Positions 10,145 through 19,159 are shown, counted from the stretch's first letter. The stretch: 64,000 nt of DNA from Butyrivibrio sp. AE2015 (GCF_000420825.1 NZ_ATVR01000002.1:165207-229206); one strand, 5' to 3'. Numbers and translations are program-made. The notes: generated from the sequence alone by a model not told the origin.

Positions 10145-11305
10145 CTAGTAAGTAATCCTTCCCATAATAACGGGGTGATCTGCCCCTGTGACAGATGGCA
10201 CATTATTGCATTTCCTCTGCATTGTCTCATGAGCCAGCACCGCCATGGCTACCGCTTCTTTGGCGTCAGGGTTTATTCCTGCCTCTTCTGCCTTCATCAC
10301 CCGGCAATCCAAAAACAGCTCTTTTAAATAAGTCATGATTGCCTCATTGTGTGCGCCACCTCCGCTTACAATGAGCTTTGAAGGATAAACAGAGGAGAAC
10401 TCTCTAACTGAATAATATACACATTCCGCTGTGTACCTGCTTACCGTCGCGATCATGTCAACTTTACTGATATTATTAGTGGTGCAAAACTCATATATAT
10501 CTTTTAGAAAAACAGAATTGTAATGTTCTCTCCCAGTTGATTTTGGCGGCACAATCTTAAGGTAATCATCCTGCATCATATGGTCCAAAAGAGCTTTCGA
10601 AGCTTCCCCTGAAAGAGCTATTTTACCGCCTTCGTCATAGGCTTTCTCGCCCTGAGTGTAGTCCTTTACCATCTGGTCTATAAGTAAATTCCCAGGGCCG
10701 GTGTCAAAAGCTACAACATCATCAATCCTGCCATTTGCCGGTATGATTGTAATATTTGATATTCCCCCAATATTTAGCAGCGCCACATCTTTATCTTCTC
10801 TATACAAAAGAAATTCTGTATATGGCACAATTGGAGCCCCTTGTCCACCTGCTGCCATATCCCTGGGTCTAAAATCACTGACCGCAGGACATCCCATTTT
10901 TTCGCAGATAAAACTAGGATCTCCAATCTGAAGTGTTCCTCTTATTGTATTCCCCAGATAAGCTACGGCTTTTGGCTGATGCCACAGGGTCTGACCATGG
11001 CATCCGACAAAAGAAATATCATGCTTATCCACACCCGCTTTCTGGCATAAACTGACACATGCGTCTGCATAAAGCTTCCCAAGGAGCTCCTGCATAAGGC
11101 ATATTTCTCTGGTTCCGCCATTAGTTCCCTTCGAAAGGGATATCAATGTTTCTTTTACCTCTTCCGAATAGGGATAACATTCAAATTCTAAAAGCTCAGC
11201 TTCTACTGAGCTATTGTCCTGTGATATCTTAACAAGCGCCGCATCAATCCCGTCCATGGATGTGCCGCTCATTAAGCCAATCGCAAGTTCACTCTGACAG
11301 TGCAT
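10145..11305 (-). CDS. anmK: Anhydro-N-acetylmuramic acid kinase
   Basis: AnmK opens the 1,6-anhydro ring of anhydroMurNAc and phosphorylates it, giving MurNAc-6-phosphate for MurQ. The 386-residue protein has the diagnostic N-terminus GLMSGTSMDGIDAALV and a later GGISNITII segment typical of the family. The substrate arises from lytic transglycosylases, so its presence implies use of anhydro-ended wall fragments, either the cell's own or from other bacteria. The ATG at 11305 overlaps the end of murQ by 17 bases, with GGGAGG inside murQ, which suggests translational coupling. Confidence 0.95.
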   Translation of the reverse strand: MHCQSELAIGLMSGTSMDGIDAALVKISQDNSSVEAELLEFECYPYSEEVKETLISLSKGTNGGTREICLMQELLGKLYADACVSLCQKAGVDKHDISFVGCHGQTLWHQPKAVAYLGNTIRGTLQIGDPSFICEKMGCPAVSDFRPRDMAAGGQGAPIVPYTEFLLYREDKDVALLNIGGISNITIIPANGRIDDVVAFDTGPGNLLIDQMVKDYTQGEKAYDEGGKIALSGEASKALLDHMMQDDYLKIVPPKSTGREHYNSVFLKDIYEFCTTNNISKVDMIATVSRYTAECVYYSVREFSSVYPSKLIVSGGGAHNEAIMTYLKELFLDCRVMKAEEAGINPDAKEAVAMAVLAHETMQRKCNNVPSVTGADHPVIMGRITY

Positions 11306-12182
11306 CCGATATTATTCCTCCCGCATCAGCCAGTATGCTCTGTGCTTTATCAGCTTCAACGCCCTTCTTTATCATGACTATAGCGACCTTGGGCTTATAA
11401 TCGCATTTTTTCAGCGTTTCAACAGCCACTTCTCTCGTAACACCTGTTGCCCTCTGAACTATGGTCTCGCATCTGTTTACAAGTTTTTCATTTGAAGCCT
11501 TAACATCAACCATCAGGTTACCATATACTTTTCCAAGTTTTATCATGGTGCCTGTGGATATCATATTCAATATCATTTTCTCAGCAGTACCGCTCTTTAA
11601 CCTGGTAGAACCTGTTATTACTTCAGGCCCTGTCTCGGGCGCAATGCCTATATCTGCAAGTTCATCTATTTCAGAACCGGGACAACTTGTCACACCTACC
11701 ACTTTGCAGCCAATGCTTCGCGCATACTTCATAGCGCCGATAACATAAGGAGTTCTGCCTGACGCAGCAAGCCCTACTACCAGGTCTCTGTCAGATAATT
11801 TTTTCTCCTCCAGGTCTTTTGCCCCAAGTTCATAGGAATCCTCTGCCCCTTCCACCGCTGAAAAGATAGCAGTAGTTCCACCGGCAATCAGCCCCAGCAC
11901 CATTGATGGGTCCGTTGAAAAAGTCGGAGGGCACTCAACTGCATCCAGGATTCCCAGTCTCCCTGATGTGCCGCATCCAACATATATTAGCCTTCCGCCA
12001 ACTTTCAACCGCTCCGCAGCACTTTCAATTGCCTCTGCAACCTGTGGCAATACTTTTTCAACTGCATATGCTACCTGCTTATCTTCGCTGTTGATGAGCT
12101 TTACCATCTCCAATGTATCAAGTCTGTCGATATGCTCCGTTCTCTCATTTCTTTGCTCTGTTGCTATATTAGAAAGATCCAT
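11289..12182 (-). CDS. murQ: N-acetylmuramic acid 6-phosphate etherase
   Basis: MurQ removes the D-lactyl ether from MurNAc-6-phosphate to yield GlcNAc-6-phosphate and D-lactate. The 297-residue protein has the family N-terminus (TEQRNERTEHIDRL), the SIS-fold sugar phosphate site (GRLIYVGCGTSGRLGILDA) and the region ECPPTFSTD, which holds the conserved catalytic glutamate of the family. A second SIS part reads LVVGLAASGRTPYVIGA. It is the metabolic hub of the cluster: both AnmK and the MurK-like kinase feed it. ATG at 12182 follows GGAG; the next gene overlaps its 3' end. Confidence 0.96.
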   Translation of the reverse strand: MDLSNIATEQRNERTEHIDRLDTLEMVKLINSEDKQVAYAVEKVLPQVAEAIESAAERLKVGGRLIYVGCGTSGRLGILDAVECPPTFSTDPSMVLGLIAGGTTAIFSAVEGAEDSYELGAKDLEEKKLSDRDLVVGLAASGRTPYVIGAMKYARSIGCKVVGVTSCPGSEIDELADIGIAPETGPEVITGSTRLKSGTAEKMILNMISTGTMIKLGKVYGNLMVDVKASNEKLVNRCETIVQRATGVTREVAVETLKKCDYKPKVAIVMIKKGVEADKAQSILADAGGIISDALSE

Positions 12183-12201
12183 TTATAACCTGCTCCTTAT
12201 A

Positions 12202-13068
12202 TCAGCCTTTTACTGCGCCAACTGTGACGCCTTCCAAAAAGTATTTTTGTAAAGAGAAAAACAATACAAACATAGGTATTACTGAAATGCAGGCTCCTGC
12301 CATCATAGGTGACAAAAGAGAGCCATTGGCAAACTTAAATGTCTTAAGTCCTACCTGGATCGTGTACATTTCTTCTTTTGACGTAACCAGAAATGGCCAA
12401 AAGAACGTGTTCCACGAATTCAGGAATGTGTTTATTGCCATTACTGACAGAATTGTCTTTGATAAAGGAAGGATTATTTTGTTGAAGATCATAAGCTGAC
12501 TGCATCCTTCAATTTTTGCACTTTCAATAAGCGCGGTTGGAATTCCCTGAAAAAACTGTTTAGCCATAAAAATGTTGTAGGCTGTGCACATCCCCGGAAG
12601 TATCAGCGCGGGGTATGTATTTGTCATATGGAAATTTTTTACTATTAAAATATAAAGCGGGACCTGCGTAACCTGATAAGGTATCATCATTGAAAGCAGT
12701 ATTACAAAGAACAGAAAACTTCTGCCTCTGAATTTAATTTTTGAAAATGCATAACCTGCCATTCCGGCAAAGATAACATTTCCAAGTACAGTAAAGGTTG
12801 CCACAATAATACTGTTCCAGATCCATTTCAGCGAATAATTGCTAAAGCTTATAAATGCCTTGTAGGAATCAAGTGACCACCTTCCCGGAAAAATGTTATA
12901 GGATGTGGATGCAGATTCGATAGCAGGTCCAAACGACCACGCAAACATATATACAATTGGGAACAGTGATACTGCTGCAAACGCGATCAAAAAGACTGCG
13001 ATCAGAGAATTTCTTATGTAAAAAATACTTCTATTATGTAGATGTTGAGAATAAAGTCCAGTTGCCAT
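12202..13068 (-). CDS. Carbohydrate ABC transporter permease (MalG type)
   Basis: This is a 288-residue inner permease of a CUT1-type sugar transporter with about six membrane helices; the first is near residues 19-42. It has the cytoplasmic EAA loop (ESAKIEGCSQLMIFNKIILP) that contacts the ATPase, and ends in the TVGAVKG motif typical of MalG-like partners. It pairs with the permease immediately upstream (20-bp gap) and the lipoprotein beyond it. No ATPase gene is in the cluster, so a shared MsmX-type ATPase elsewhere is inferred. The genes around it point to peptidoglycan saccharides as cargo. Confidence 0.92.
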   Translation of the reverse strand: MATGLYSQHLHNRSIFYIRNSLIAVFLIAFAAVSLFPIVYMFAWSFGPAIESASTSYNIFPGRWSLDSYKAFISFSNYSLKWIWNSIIVATFTVLGNVIFAGMAGYAFSKIKFRGRSFLFFVILLSMMIPYQVTQVPLYILIVKNFHMTNTYPALILPGMCTAYNIFMAKQFFQGIPTALIESAKIEGCSQLMIFNKIILPLSKTILSVMAINTFLNSWNTFFWPFLVTSKEEMYTIQVGLKTFKFANGSLLSPMMAGACISVIPMFVLFFSLQKYFLEGVTVGAVKG

Positions 13069-13088
13069 TTTTGCTTTCCCCTAATATG

Positions 13089-14003
13089 TCAATACTCAAT
13101 ATCTTCTCCCATTAACTTAAACTGGAGTGTTGTAAGTGCTGCTATAACAATTGCCAGCAAGATTGCCTGGGCGCATGCAAGTCCATATTTTCCATAGGTA
13201 AATGCATTGTTAAATATCAGCAGTCCGATCATGGTTGTATTATTGTCCGGACCTCCACCTGTCATCATGTAGGCATTCATGAACACCTGAAAAGATCCGA
13301 TCACGCCCGTTACCAAAAGAAATAATGTGGTAGGTCTGCACATAGGAAGCACGATATATCTGATCTTTTGGAAAAACTTCGCTCCATCCATTTCAGCTGC
13401 TTCATAATATGTGTTATCAATACCATGAAGTGCCGCAATGTATATGATGATATTTGCACCATGACTTGATAAAAGAGCCATAATGATCAGCGAAAGCATG
13501 GCAGTCTTACTTGATGAAAGCCAGTTCTGTGATGTTGCTCCAAAAAGAGCCAGTACTCTGTTGAATATTCCATTTGGAGAGGCATCATAGAGCCAGAGCC
13601 ATACAACTGAGATTGCCACACCTGAAGCTATTCCAGGCAGATAGTAGATTCCTTTGAACACTGACTGCACACTCTTTGTAAAAGGAACTATCATGATCGC
13701 TATTGAAAATGAAAGTATCAGAGACAGCGGAATGACAACCACTGTATAAACAAGAGTGTTCTTGATGGACTTCCAAAATAGGTCGTTTCCCAATGCTGTT
13801 ATGTAATTTTCAAATCCAACAAATTCAGAACCGAATGGCTTATATTCCTGAAAGCTGGTAATCACCGCGGATATCACAGGATAAAGGGTAAAGATCACGA
13901 ATACAGCTACTGCCACACCTATAAATCCCCATCCGCTTATGTTGTCTGCCATATGATATCTTGGCTTTGAAAGATTCTTTTTTTGTATTTCCTGCTTTTT
14001 CAA
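13089..14003 (-). CDS. Carbohydrate ABC transporter permease (MalF type)
   Basis: This is the partner permease of about 305 residues with a hydrophobic first segment (GFIGVAVAVFVIFTLYP) and the EAA loop EAAEMDGAKFFQKIRYIVLP. A GTG three codons upstream at 14012 is possible, but it overlaps the ribosome binding site; TTG at 14003 lies eight bases after GGAG and is preferred. A hairpin separates it from the binding-protein gene. Substrate is inferred from context to be a MurNAc- or GlcNAc-containing saccharide. Confidence 0.9.
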   Translation of the reverse strand: MKKQEIQKKNLSKPRYHMADNISGWGFIGVAVAVFVIFTLYPVISAVITSFQEYKPFGSEFVGFENYITALGNDLFWKSIKNTLVYTVVVIPLSLILSFSIAIMIVPFTKSVQSVFKGIYYLPGIASGVAISVVWLWLYDASPNGIFNRVLALFGATSQNWLSSSKTAMLSLIIMALLSSHGANIIIYIAALHGIDNTYYEAAEMDGAKFFQKIRYIVLPMCRPTTLFLLVTGVIGSFQVFMNAYMMTGGGPDNNTTMIGLLIFNNAFTYGKYGLACAQAILLAIVIAALTTLQFKLMGEDIEY

Positions 14004-14022
14004 GGGTTGCACTCCTTTTAAG

Positions 14023-14055
14023 AAAGCCCCACCTGCTCTCGGCGGGAGGGGCTTT
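14023..14055 (-). terminator. Hairpin between binding protein and permease genes
   Basis: AAAGCCCC and GGGGCTTT pair across a GC-rich loop in the 79-bp gap after the binding-protein stop. Such intercistronic hairpins in ABC operons usually allow partial read-through or protect the upstream message, so that more binding protein than permease is made. Confidence 0.6.
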
Positions 14056-14082
14056 TCACATTTTCATGTGGTATTGATTTAT

Positions 14083-15540
14083 TTATTTGATCCAGCCGGA
14101 TGCACAGTTCTCTTCGCCAAAGAGCTTATATGCTTCTGTGCAGATTGCATCATACACATCCTTAGCAGTTGTCTCGCCTGCAAGAAGTGCCTGGAACTTA
14201 GGAACGATTGTCTCATCCATCATTGTCTTTGCGTTAGCACTCTGCTCTGCAGAAATACCTGTAGGAGGTGCAACAACCTTAGAAATAGCATATGCTACAG
14301 CTGCTGCGTTCTCATCTGACTGATCAAGCTCGAAGCTTTCCTGTGCCTTTCTTGCTGATTCGCAAACACCTGTAAGATATACAGCGTTATCTACAGTTGC
14401 AGCTCTTTCACCTGAGCAAAGGAAATCCATGAACTTAAGAACATTCTGAAGGTGCTCATCAGTTGTGTTGTTGTTTCTGAGTGCGATCATTCCATCAACT
14501 GTACCAAATACTGATGCTGTTGCATTGTCCATTGTTGGAACAGGAAGGAATACATATTCCATCTCAATTGTTCCCTCAACTGCCTCAGGGTCTTTTGCCT
14601 GCATCTTCTCAATATTTCTCTTGATATTGTTTTCAAAAAGAGGCATTGCCTTACCTGTAAGCATTGTCTGGCCTGTCTGAAGCATTACAAGTCTCTGGCC
14701 TGCTTCTACAGCGTAGTTAGGCATATAGCCTGATGATGTCATAGTCTCAACAGCTTCAAGAAGTGAAAGCATGTTGTCTGATGTATAAGAATACTTAAGA
14801 TCCTGTGTGAAACTTGAAGTAATTCCTGCTGATACACCAAAGATATTTATGAAGTCCTGTGTTGTTGCGCCTGCGTTGGCAAATACAAAACCAAAGCGGT
14901 CACTTGTTGTTCCGTTTTTGATAACATCCAGGAACTGATCATATGTCCAGCCACTGGTCTGAATCTTGGTAACATCTGCGCCTGCGGCTTCGAGCATCTC
15001 TCTGTTTCCACCAAGGGCCTGAATTGTGATATAAAGTGGAAGTCCATAGAGAGTCCCCTCAAGAGTCATATAATCCAGCGCATTCTGATCATAGTCAGAC
15101 AGTCTTTCAGGATCTATGTACTTAGAGATATCAATTGCTGTTCCGTTCTCTACATAAGAACCTATAGCTGCATAGCTTACTTCTGCAATATCGGGAGCTT
15201 CGCCGGCGAGTGCCATTGTTGTGAGTTTTTCTGTGTGATCATCCCAGCTTGTTGATATAACATCAATTGTGATGTTGGGATATTCTTTATTAAATTCGCT
15301 TATCCATCCCCCTAAAAGATCAACATAGTCCCCAGTAATTGGTGGAACCATAATTGTGATCGTGTCTGTAACATCAGAAGCAGCTGCTGTCTCCTCAGCC
15401 TTAGCCTCTTCAGTTTTTGTTTCTGCCTGCTGGGGCTCACTTCCAGCTGTCTGGGTCTCTGTAGCAGCATTGCCACATGCCACAAGGCTTGAAATCATTG
15501 CCACAGACAAAACCGATGCCAATACCTTTTTTACTTTCAT
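14083..15540 (-). CDS. Extracellular solute-binding lipoprotein, probable muro-saccharide binder
   Basis: The 485-residue family 1 binding protein has a lipoprotein signal (MKVKKVLASVLSVAMISS) ending in the lipobox LVAC, then a Glu/Ala/Thr-rich tether and the mature fold starting ITIMVPPITGDYVDLL. An upstream in-frame ATG at 15582 is ignored because ATG at 15540 has GGAGGGAATGT directly before it and starts a proper signal peptide. It has its own promoter and operator-like site, so it probably begins a sub-operon inside the nagB-nagZ cluster. Ligand specificity cannot be read from the sequence; a wall-derived amino-sugar saccharide is inferred from neighbours. Confidence 0.9.
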   Translation of the reverse strand: MKVKKVLASVLSVAMISSLVACGNAATETQTAGSEPQQAETKTEEAKAEETAAASDVTDTITIMVPPITGDYVDLLGGWISEFNKEYPNITIDVISTSWDDHTEKLTTMALAGEAPDIAEVSYAAIGSYVENGTAIDISKYIDPERLSDYDQNALDYMTLEGTLYGLPLYITIQALGGNREMLEAAGADVTKIQTSGWTYDQFLDVIKNGTTSDRFGFVFANAGATTQDFINIFGVSAGITSSFTQDLKYSYTSDNMLSLLEAVETMTSSGYMPNYAVEAGQRLVMLQTGQTMLTGKAMPLFENNIKRNIEKMQAKDPEAVEGTIEMEYVFLPVPTMDNATASVFGTVDGMIALRNNNTTDEHLQNVLKFMDFLCSGERAATVDNAVYLTGVCESARKAQESFELDQSDENAAAVAYAISKVVAPPTGISAEQSANAKTMMDETIVPKFQALLAGETTAKDVYDAICTEAYKLFGEENCASGWIK

Positions 15541-15595
15541 ACATTCCCTCCTTATATGGATATAACTTGAATCCCGAAACAAATACCTTAACTAA

Positions 15596-15654
15596 ATGTT
15601 AGACCTTTGATAACACTTTTTCAACAATATTACATCATTACGAAACATTGTTTC
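15596..15654 (-). promoter_or_regulatory. Promoter and RpiR-type operator for the binding-protein gene
   Basis: On the minus strand TTGAAA (15619-15624), a 17-bp spacer and TAACAT (15596-15601) form a promoter. Upstream of the -35, GAAACATTGTTTC (15642-15654) is an inverted repeat with arms GAAAC/GTTTC, the general form of RpiR-family operators. The regulator gene beside it is RpiR-type. Being upstream of -35, the site could serve activation or repression. Confidence 0.6.
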
Positions 15655-15681
15655 ATATTCTGTAACTTTTCGGTTGTCGTG

Positions 15682-16539
15682 TCAGTTTTCAGAATTCTTT
15701 TCTATATGGGTGGAATTTATCTGACTTATGCAATAGTCATAATTTGCCGTAGCATAGGCGGTAAAGAGAATATCTACGATATTAAGTTGTGCCATTCGGG
15801 AAGAAGTTGCCCCACTTCTGAAAAGAGACTCGCTGGCAGGAGTGTAGAGCACATGGTCCGCCATTTTTGACATAGTCGAAGGCGCAAATCGTGTTATAAG
15901 AATGCTGGGAGTGTGGTTTATCCCTATCGCTTCCATGCATTTGATCATTTCTGATGTCTCACCGGAATAAGAAATAAAAATAGCTACGTCCTCAGGCTGG
16001 GAATTTTTGGCAATAAGATATTGAGAATGCCAGTCCTGAGCTATCAGACACAGCTTATTAACTCGCAAAAATTTGAGGTAAGCATCTTCTGCTACACATA
16101 AAGAAGCTCCCATTCCGAACATTCTAAGGCACCTGGCATCAGCTATAAGCTTTGTACACTCTTCAACCCTGTCCACATCCAAAAGTTGCTGAGTCTCCTG
16201 CAGAGTCATGATGTTTCTGCTTGTTGTCTTATCGATAATGGTTTTTATACTGTCATCTTTTCTTATACTGTCTCCATTATCCCGCTGCTTACCGTTGTAC
16301 TGCGCAAGCTCGTAAAGAACAGCCTGTCTGAACTCCTTATAGCCATCAAAGCCAAGATGCTTTGTAAGTCTTACGATAGTTGCAGGTGAAACATATACCT
16401 CTTTTGCCAGCTCCCTTATTCCATTTTCAATAACAATGTTGGGGTCCCTAAGGATGTGCTCTGCTGCCATTTTCTCTGCGCTTCCTATATACCCCTGCAT
16501 TTCTCTAAGTCTAAGTAAAGGATTTTTCACGTCTGTCAC
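15682..16539 (-). CDS. murR: MurR-like RpiR-family transcriptional regulator
   Basis: This is a 285-residue regulator with an N-terminal RpiR helix-turn-helix (ELAKEVYVSPATIVRLTKHLGFDGYKEFR, about 42-70) and a C-terminal SIS sugar-phosphate domain (about 120-255, including FISYSGETSEMIKCMEAIG). MurR of E. coli represses murQP and responds to MurNAc-6-phosphate, so the SIS domain probably senses MurNAc-6P or GlcNAc-6P here. The likely start is GTG at 16539, six bases after nagB, with a poor ribosome binding site, suggesting coupling to nagB. Its probable target site is the GAAAC-N3-GTTTC repeat directly downstream. Confidence 0.82.
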   Translation of the reverse strand: MTDVKNPLLRLREMQGYIGSAEKMAAEHILRDPNIVIENGIRELAKEVYVSPATIVRLTKHLGFDGYKEFRQAVLYELAQYNGKQRDNGDSIRKDDSIKTIIDKTTSRNIMTLQETQQLLDVDRVEECTKLIADARCLRMFGMGASLCVAEDAYLKFLRVNKLCLIAQDWHSQYLIAKNSQPEDVAIFISYSGETSEMIKCMEAIGINHTPSILITRFAPSTMSKMADHVLYTPASESLFRSGATSSRMAQLNIVDILFTAYATANYDYCISQINSTHIEKNSEN

Positions 16540-16545
16540 CAGCTT

Positions 16546-17271
16546 TCAGATCAGCGACAGCGCTGCTTCATCAGCAACAAGCGTAAAGTCGGGATGAAGC
16601 TGAAGTATAGATGCAGGAACCTGCGGTGTTATCTTGCCAAAGAAAGCCTCTTTGATAATCGGAGCCTTTTTTTCACCATTTGCAACCATCACGATCTTTT
16701 TAGCTTTCATGATAGTTCCGATTCCCATTGTATATGCCTGGCGAGGCACCATAGATGCATCTGCAAAAAACCTCTTGTTTGCCTCTATTGTGCTCTCTGT
16801 AAGATCAACGATATGTGTTTTTGCCGGAAAAAAATCTGCCGGCTCATTAAATCCTATGTGGCCGTTATTACCTATTCCAAGGAGTTGAAGGTCGATTCCC
16901 CCAAGAGCCTCTATTGCCTTCTCATAGCGGTCACACTCGCCTTCCGCATCTTTGTTGGTCCCATCGGGGATATTGACGTTGTTTAAATCTATATTAACCT
17001 TTGAAAAAAGGTTTGAATTCATAAAGTATTTGTAGCTCTGATCATTTTGTGGATCAAGACCTACGTATTCATCAAGATTAGCTGTCCTTACCAAAGAAAA
17101 ATCCAAATCTCCAGCCTTGTACATCTCTACAAGGCGCTCATACAACCCTATTGGTGAAGAACCAGTTGCTAGCCCAAGAACACTGTCCGGTTTCAAAATA
17201 ATCTGTGATGCCAGTATGTTTGCTGCCTTTCTACTTAGTTCGCCATAATCTTTTGCTCTTACTATCTCCAT
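16546..17271 (-). CDS. nagB: Glucosamine-6-phosphate deaminase
   Basis: NagB converts glucosamine-6-phosphate to fructose-6-phosphate and ammonia, carrying amino sugars into glycolysis. The 241-residue protein is full length, with the substrate loop LGLATGSSPIGLYERL, the catalytic region TANLDEYVGL and the GIGNNGHIGFNEP motif. ATG at 17271 follows GGAGGATAGT. It is the first gene of the salvage cluster. Its substrate would need the deacetylase NagA, which is not in this window. A TATAAT box occurs upstream near 17312, but no convincing -35 was found. Confidence 0.97.
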   Translation of the reverse strand: MEIVRAKDYGELSRKAANILASQIILKPDSVLGLATGSSPIGLYERLVEMYKAGDLDFSLVRTANLDEYVGLDPQNDQSYKYFMNSNLFSKVNIDLNNVNIPDGTNKDAEGECDRYEKAIEALGGIDLQLLGIGNNGHIGFNEPADFFPAKTHIVDLTESTIEANKRFFADASMVPRQAYTMGIGTIMKAKKIVMVANGEKKAPIIKEAFFGKITPQVPASILQLHPDFTLVADEAALSLI

Positions 17272-17375
17272 ACTATCCTCCTCACATTCTAATCCACATA
17301 ACCCCTATAATATTATTATATATCATATCTATATCATCGCATATCCGATAAGCGTTTTACTTTTTGCATTGTAAA

Positions 17376-17397
17376 GGGGCTGCCGTTAGACAGCCCC
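17376..17397 (-). terminator. Terminator after the Lpl-type transporter operon
   Basis: GGGGCTG and CAGCCCC form a seven-pair GC-rich stem with an eight-base loop, followed on the minus strand by TTTACAATG. It separates the transporter operon from nagB. The T-run is short, so some read-through into nagB is possible. Confidence 0.65.
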
Positions 17398-17431
17398 TCT
17401 TATATATATACCTTCTCTAAGTATCTATATA

Positions 17432-19066
17432 TCAGTTGATTGAATCGTAGTATGCAGCTCTTGAATCAAGGATCTTCTGAAGTCCTGAATTAACAAGTTC
17501 CTGATATCCGCTCTCGTAAACAGATTCAAACTGATCTGCAGGAGCACAGATACATGTGTAAACAAATGAAAGCATCTTGTTCTTTATATCTGTTCCGTAT
17601 GTAGCCTGCTCATCAGAAACATATCCGTATACAGGGAAACGATACTTACCAGTCTGGCAAACTGTGTAGTAGTTCTTGTACCAGTCAACTGAAGCCCAAT
17701 CCTGCTCCTGTGTCTGATAGTTTGACTCTGACATTGTGTCATAGTTGTTTACCCAATCAAAGTTAAGGTTCATGATGCAAAGGTCATCACATGTTCCAGG
17801 ATATCCCTTAGCTTCCTTATCAGCTGTTGAAGGTTCTACAGCTACGCCAAGATCGTTGTATGTGAGGTCTGGTGTGTAACGAACCTGAACTGCGTTTGCT
17901 GGATCTGCAAGCCAGTTAAGGTACTTCATGCATGCTACTGCCTGCTCATCAGAAGTTGTCTCCTGAGGAATCATTACGAACATAGCATATCTGTACTCAT
18001 AAGGTGTTCTGTATGATCCGTCTGGAAGATCGAAGCACTGTACAGGGATGAATGAAGCATCTTCAGCGCCAAGTGTTGTGTTGAGAACTGCTGTTGAATC
18101 CCAAATATGTGTTGTATCATCAAGAACAAATCCAATCTTGCCGTTTGCTACATCTGCAAGGAATACAGACTCATCTGTATCTGTTGGGAAGTCCTGAGTG
18201 ATAAGACCATCGTTGTACCATGTGTTGAGCTGCTTGAGACCATCCTTTGATCCTGGAGCAACTGCCATGTAAGCTTCAGCGTATGTGTAAGCAAACTTGT
18301 CATCCGGAATATCTACATAAGATCCAAGGAAGTTAAGATACATCTTCTCTGTATCAGCACGTCCGCTCATGCCCCAAGGTGTGCCAAGTCCTGCATCCTT
18401 TACAGCATAAAGATACTTGCCAAGTTCTTCTTTTGTCTTAGGAACATCCATTCCGAGCTGATCAAGCCAATCCTTACGGATGTAAGCTGTGTGACGGGCA
18501 TTTTCTGTTCCTCTCTGTTTCATAACAGCGAACTTCTGATCACCAAGATCAGCAATACCTGTCTGAGCTTCGCCACAGTACTGCTCAATATTTGAACCAT
18601 ACTGCTTGTAAAGATCTGAAAGATCTCTTAAAGCTCCGCTTGATGCGTAATTGTAGAAAAGATCCTGTGAATATGTCATTACGATATTAGGAGCTGTTCC
18701 ACCTGACATCATAATGTTAACTTTGTCATCTGACTCTGATCTTGGAACAGAAACGTATGAAACGTTAATGTTGTAAAGATCTTTCATCTGCTGCTGGATC
18801 CACTGGGTAAGTGCGTTATCTTCAGTTGTTGTGTTAGGTGCAGCATTTCCTCTGTCCCATACCATAACTGTGATATCTACTTCATCGCCCTTAAGGTCCT
18901 CTGCTGGTGCCTCTGTAGTAGCAGTTGCATCAGTTGTCTGAGTAGCTGTGTCTGTAGTTGTTGTAGTGTCAGTCTGTGTTGTTGTGTCCGATGAGCTGCC
19001 GCAGCCTGTCATTGCGCCTACTACCATAGCTGCGCTAAGAAGTGTTGCCAATAGTTTCTTTTTCAT
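17432..19066 (-). CDS. Extracellular solute-binding lipoprotein, LplA-like
   Basis: The 544-residue binding protein has a lipoprotein signal (MKKKLLATLLSAAMVVGAMTG) and a cysteine in MTGCGSS, then a Thr/Asp-rich tether to about residue 60. The size and the mature start (VDITVMVWDRGN) resemble the large LplA/YtcQ-type sugar-binding proteins that pair with LplB/LplC permeases, which often take up oligosaccharides from plant polysaccharides. It follows both permease genes, with a hairpin in the gap. ATG at 19066 follows GGAGG. The ligand cannot be told from sequence. Confidence 0.88.
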   Translation of the reverse strand: MKKKLLATLLSAAMVVGAMTGCGSSSDTTTQTDTTTTTDTATQTTDATATTEAPAEDLKGDEVDITVMVWDRGNAAPNTTTEDNALTQWIQQQMKDLYNINVSYVSVPRSESDDKVNIMMSGGTAPNIVMTYSQDLFYNYASSGALRDLSDLYKQYGSNIEQYCGEAQTGIADLGDQKFAVMKQRGTENARHTAYIRKDWLDQLGMDVPKTKEELGKYLYAVKDAGLGTPWGMSGRADTEKMYLNFLGSYVDIPDDKFAYTYAEAYMAVAPGSKDGLKQLNTWYNDGLITQDFPTDTDESVFLADVANGKIGFVLDDTTHIWDSTAVLNTTLGAEDASFIPVQCFDLPDGSYRTPYEYRYAMFVMIPQETTSDEQAVACMKYLNWLADPANAVQVRYTPDLTYNDLGVAVEPSTADKEAKGYPGTCDDLCIMNLNFDWVNNYDTMSESNYQTQEQDWASVDWYKNYYTVCQTGKYRFPVYGYVSDEQATYGTDIKNKMLSFVYTCICAPADQFESVYESGYQELVNSGLQKILDSRAAYYDSIN

Positions 19067-19132
19067 TTGAATCCTCCTTTTAGAAAATAAATCTGAACTC
19101 GCTTAGAGTTACATTCTTTTGATAATAAGGAA

Positions 19133-19159
19133 GTTAAACCTCGCTTCGCTAGGTTTAAC
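19133..19159 (-). other. Intercistronic hairpin before the LplA-like gene
   Basis: GTTAAACCT and AGGTTTAAC form a perfect nine-pair stem with a nine-base loop in the 137-bp gap between permease and binding-protein genes. No T-run follows on the minus strand, so it looks like an RNA-processing or stability element rather than a terminator. It is consistent with raising the binding-protein message above the permeases. Confidence 0.5.
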
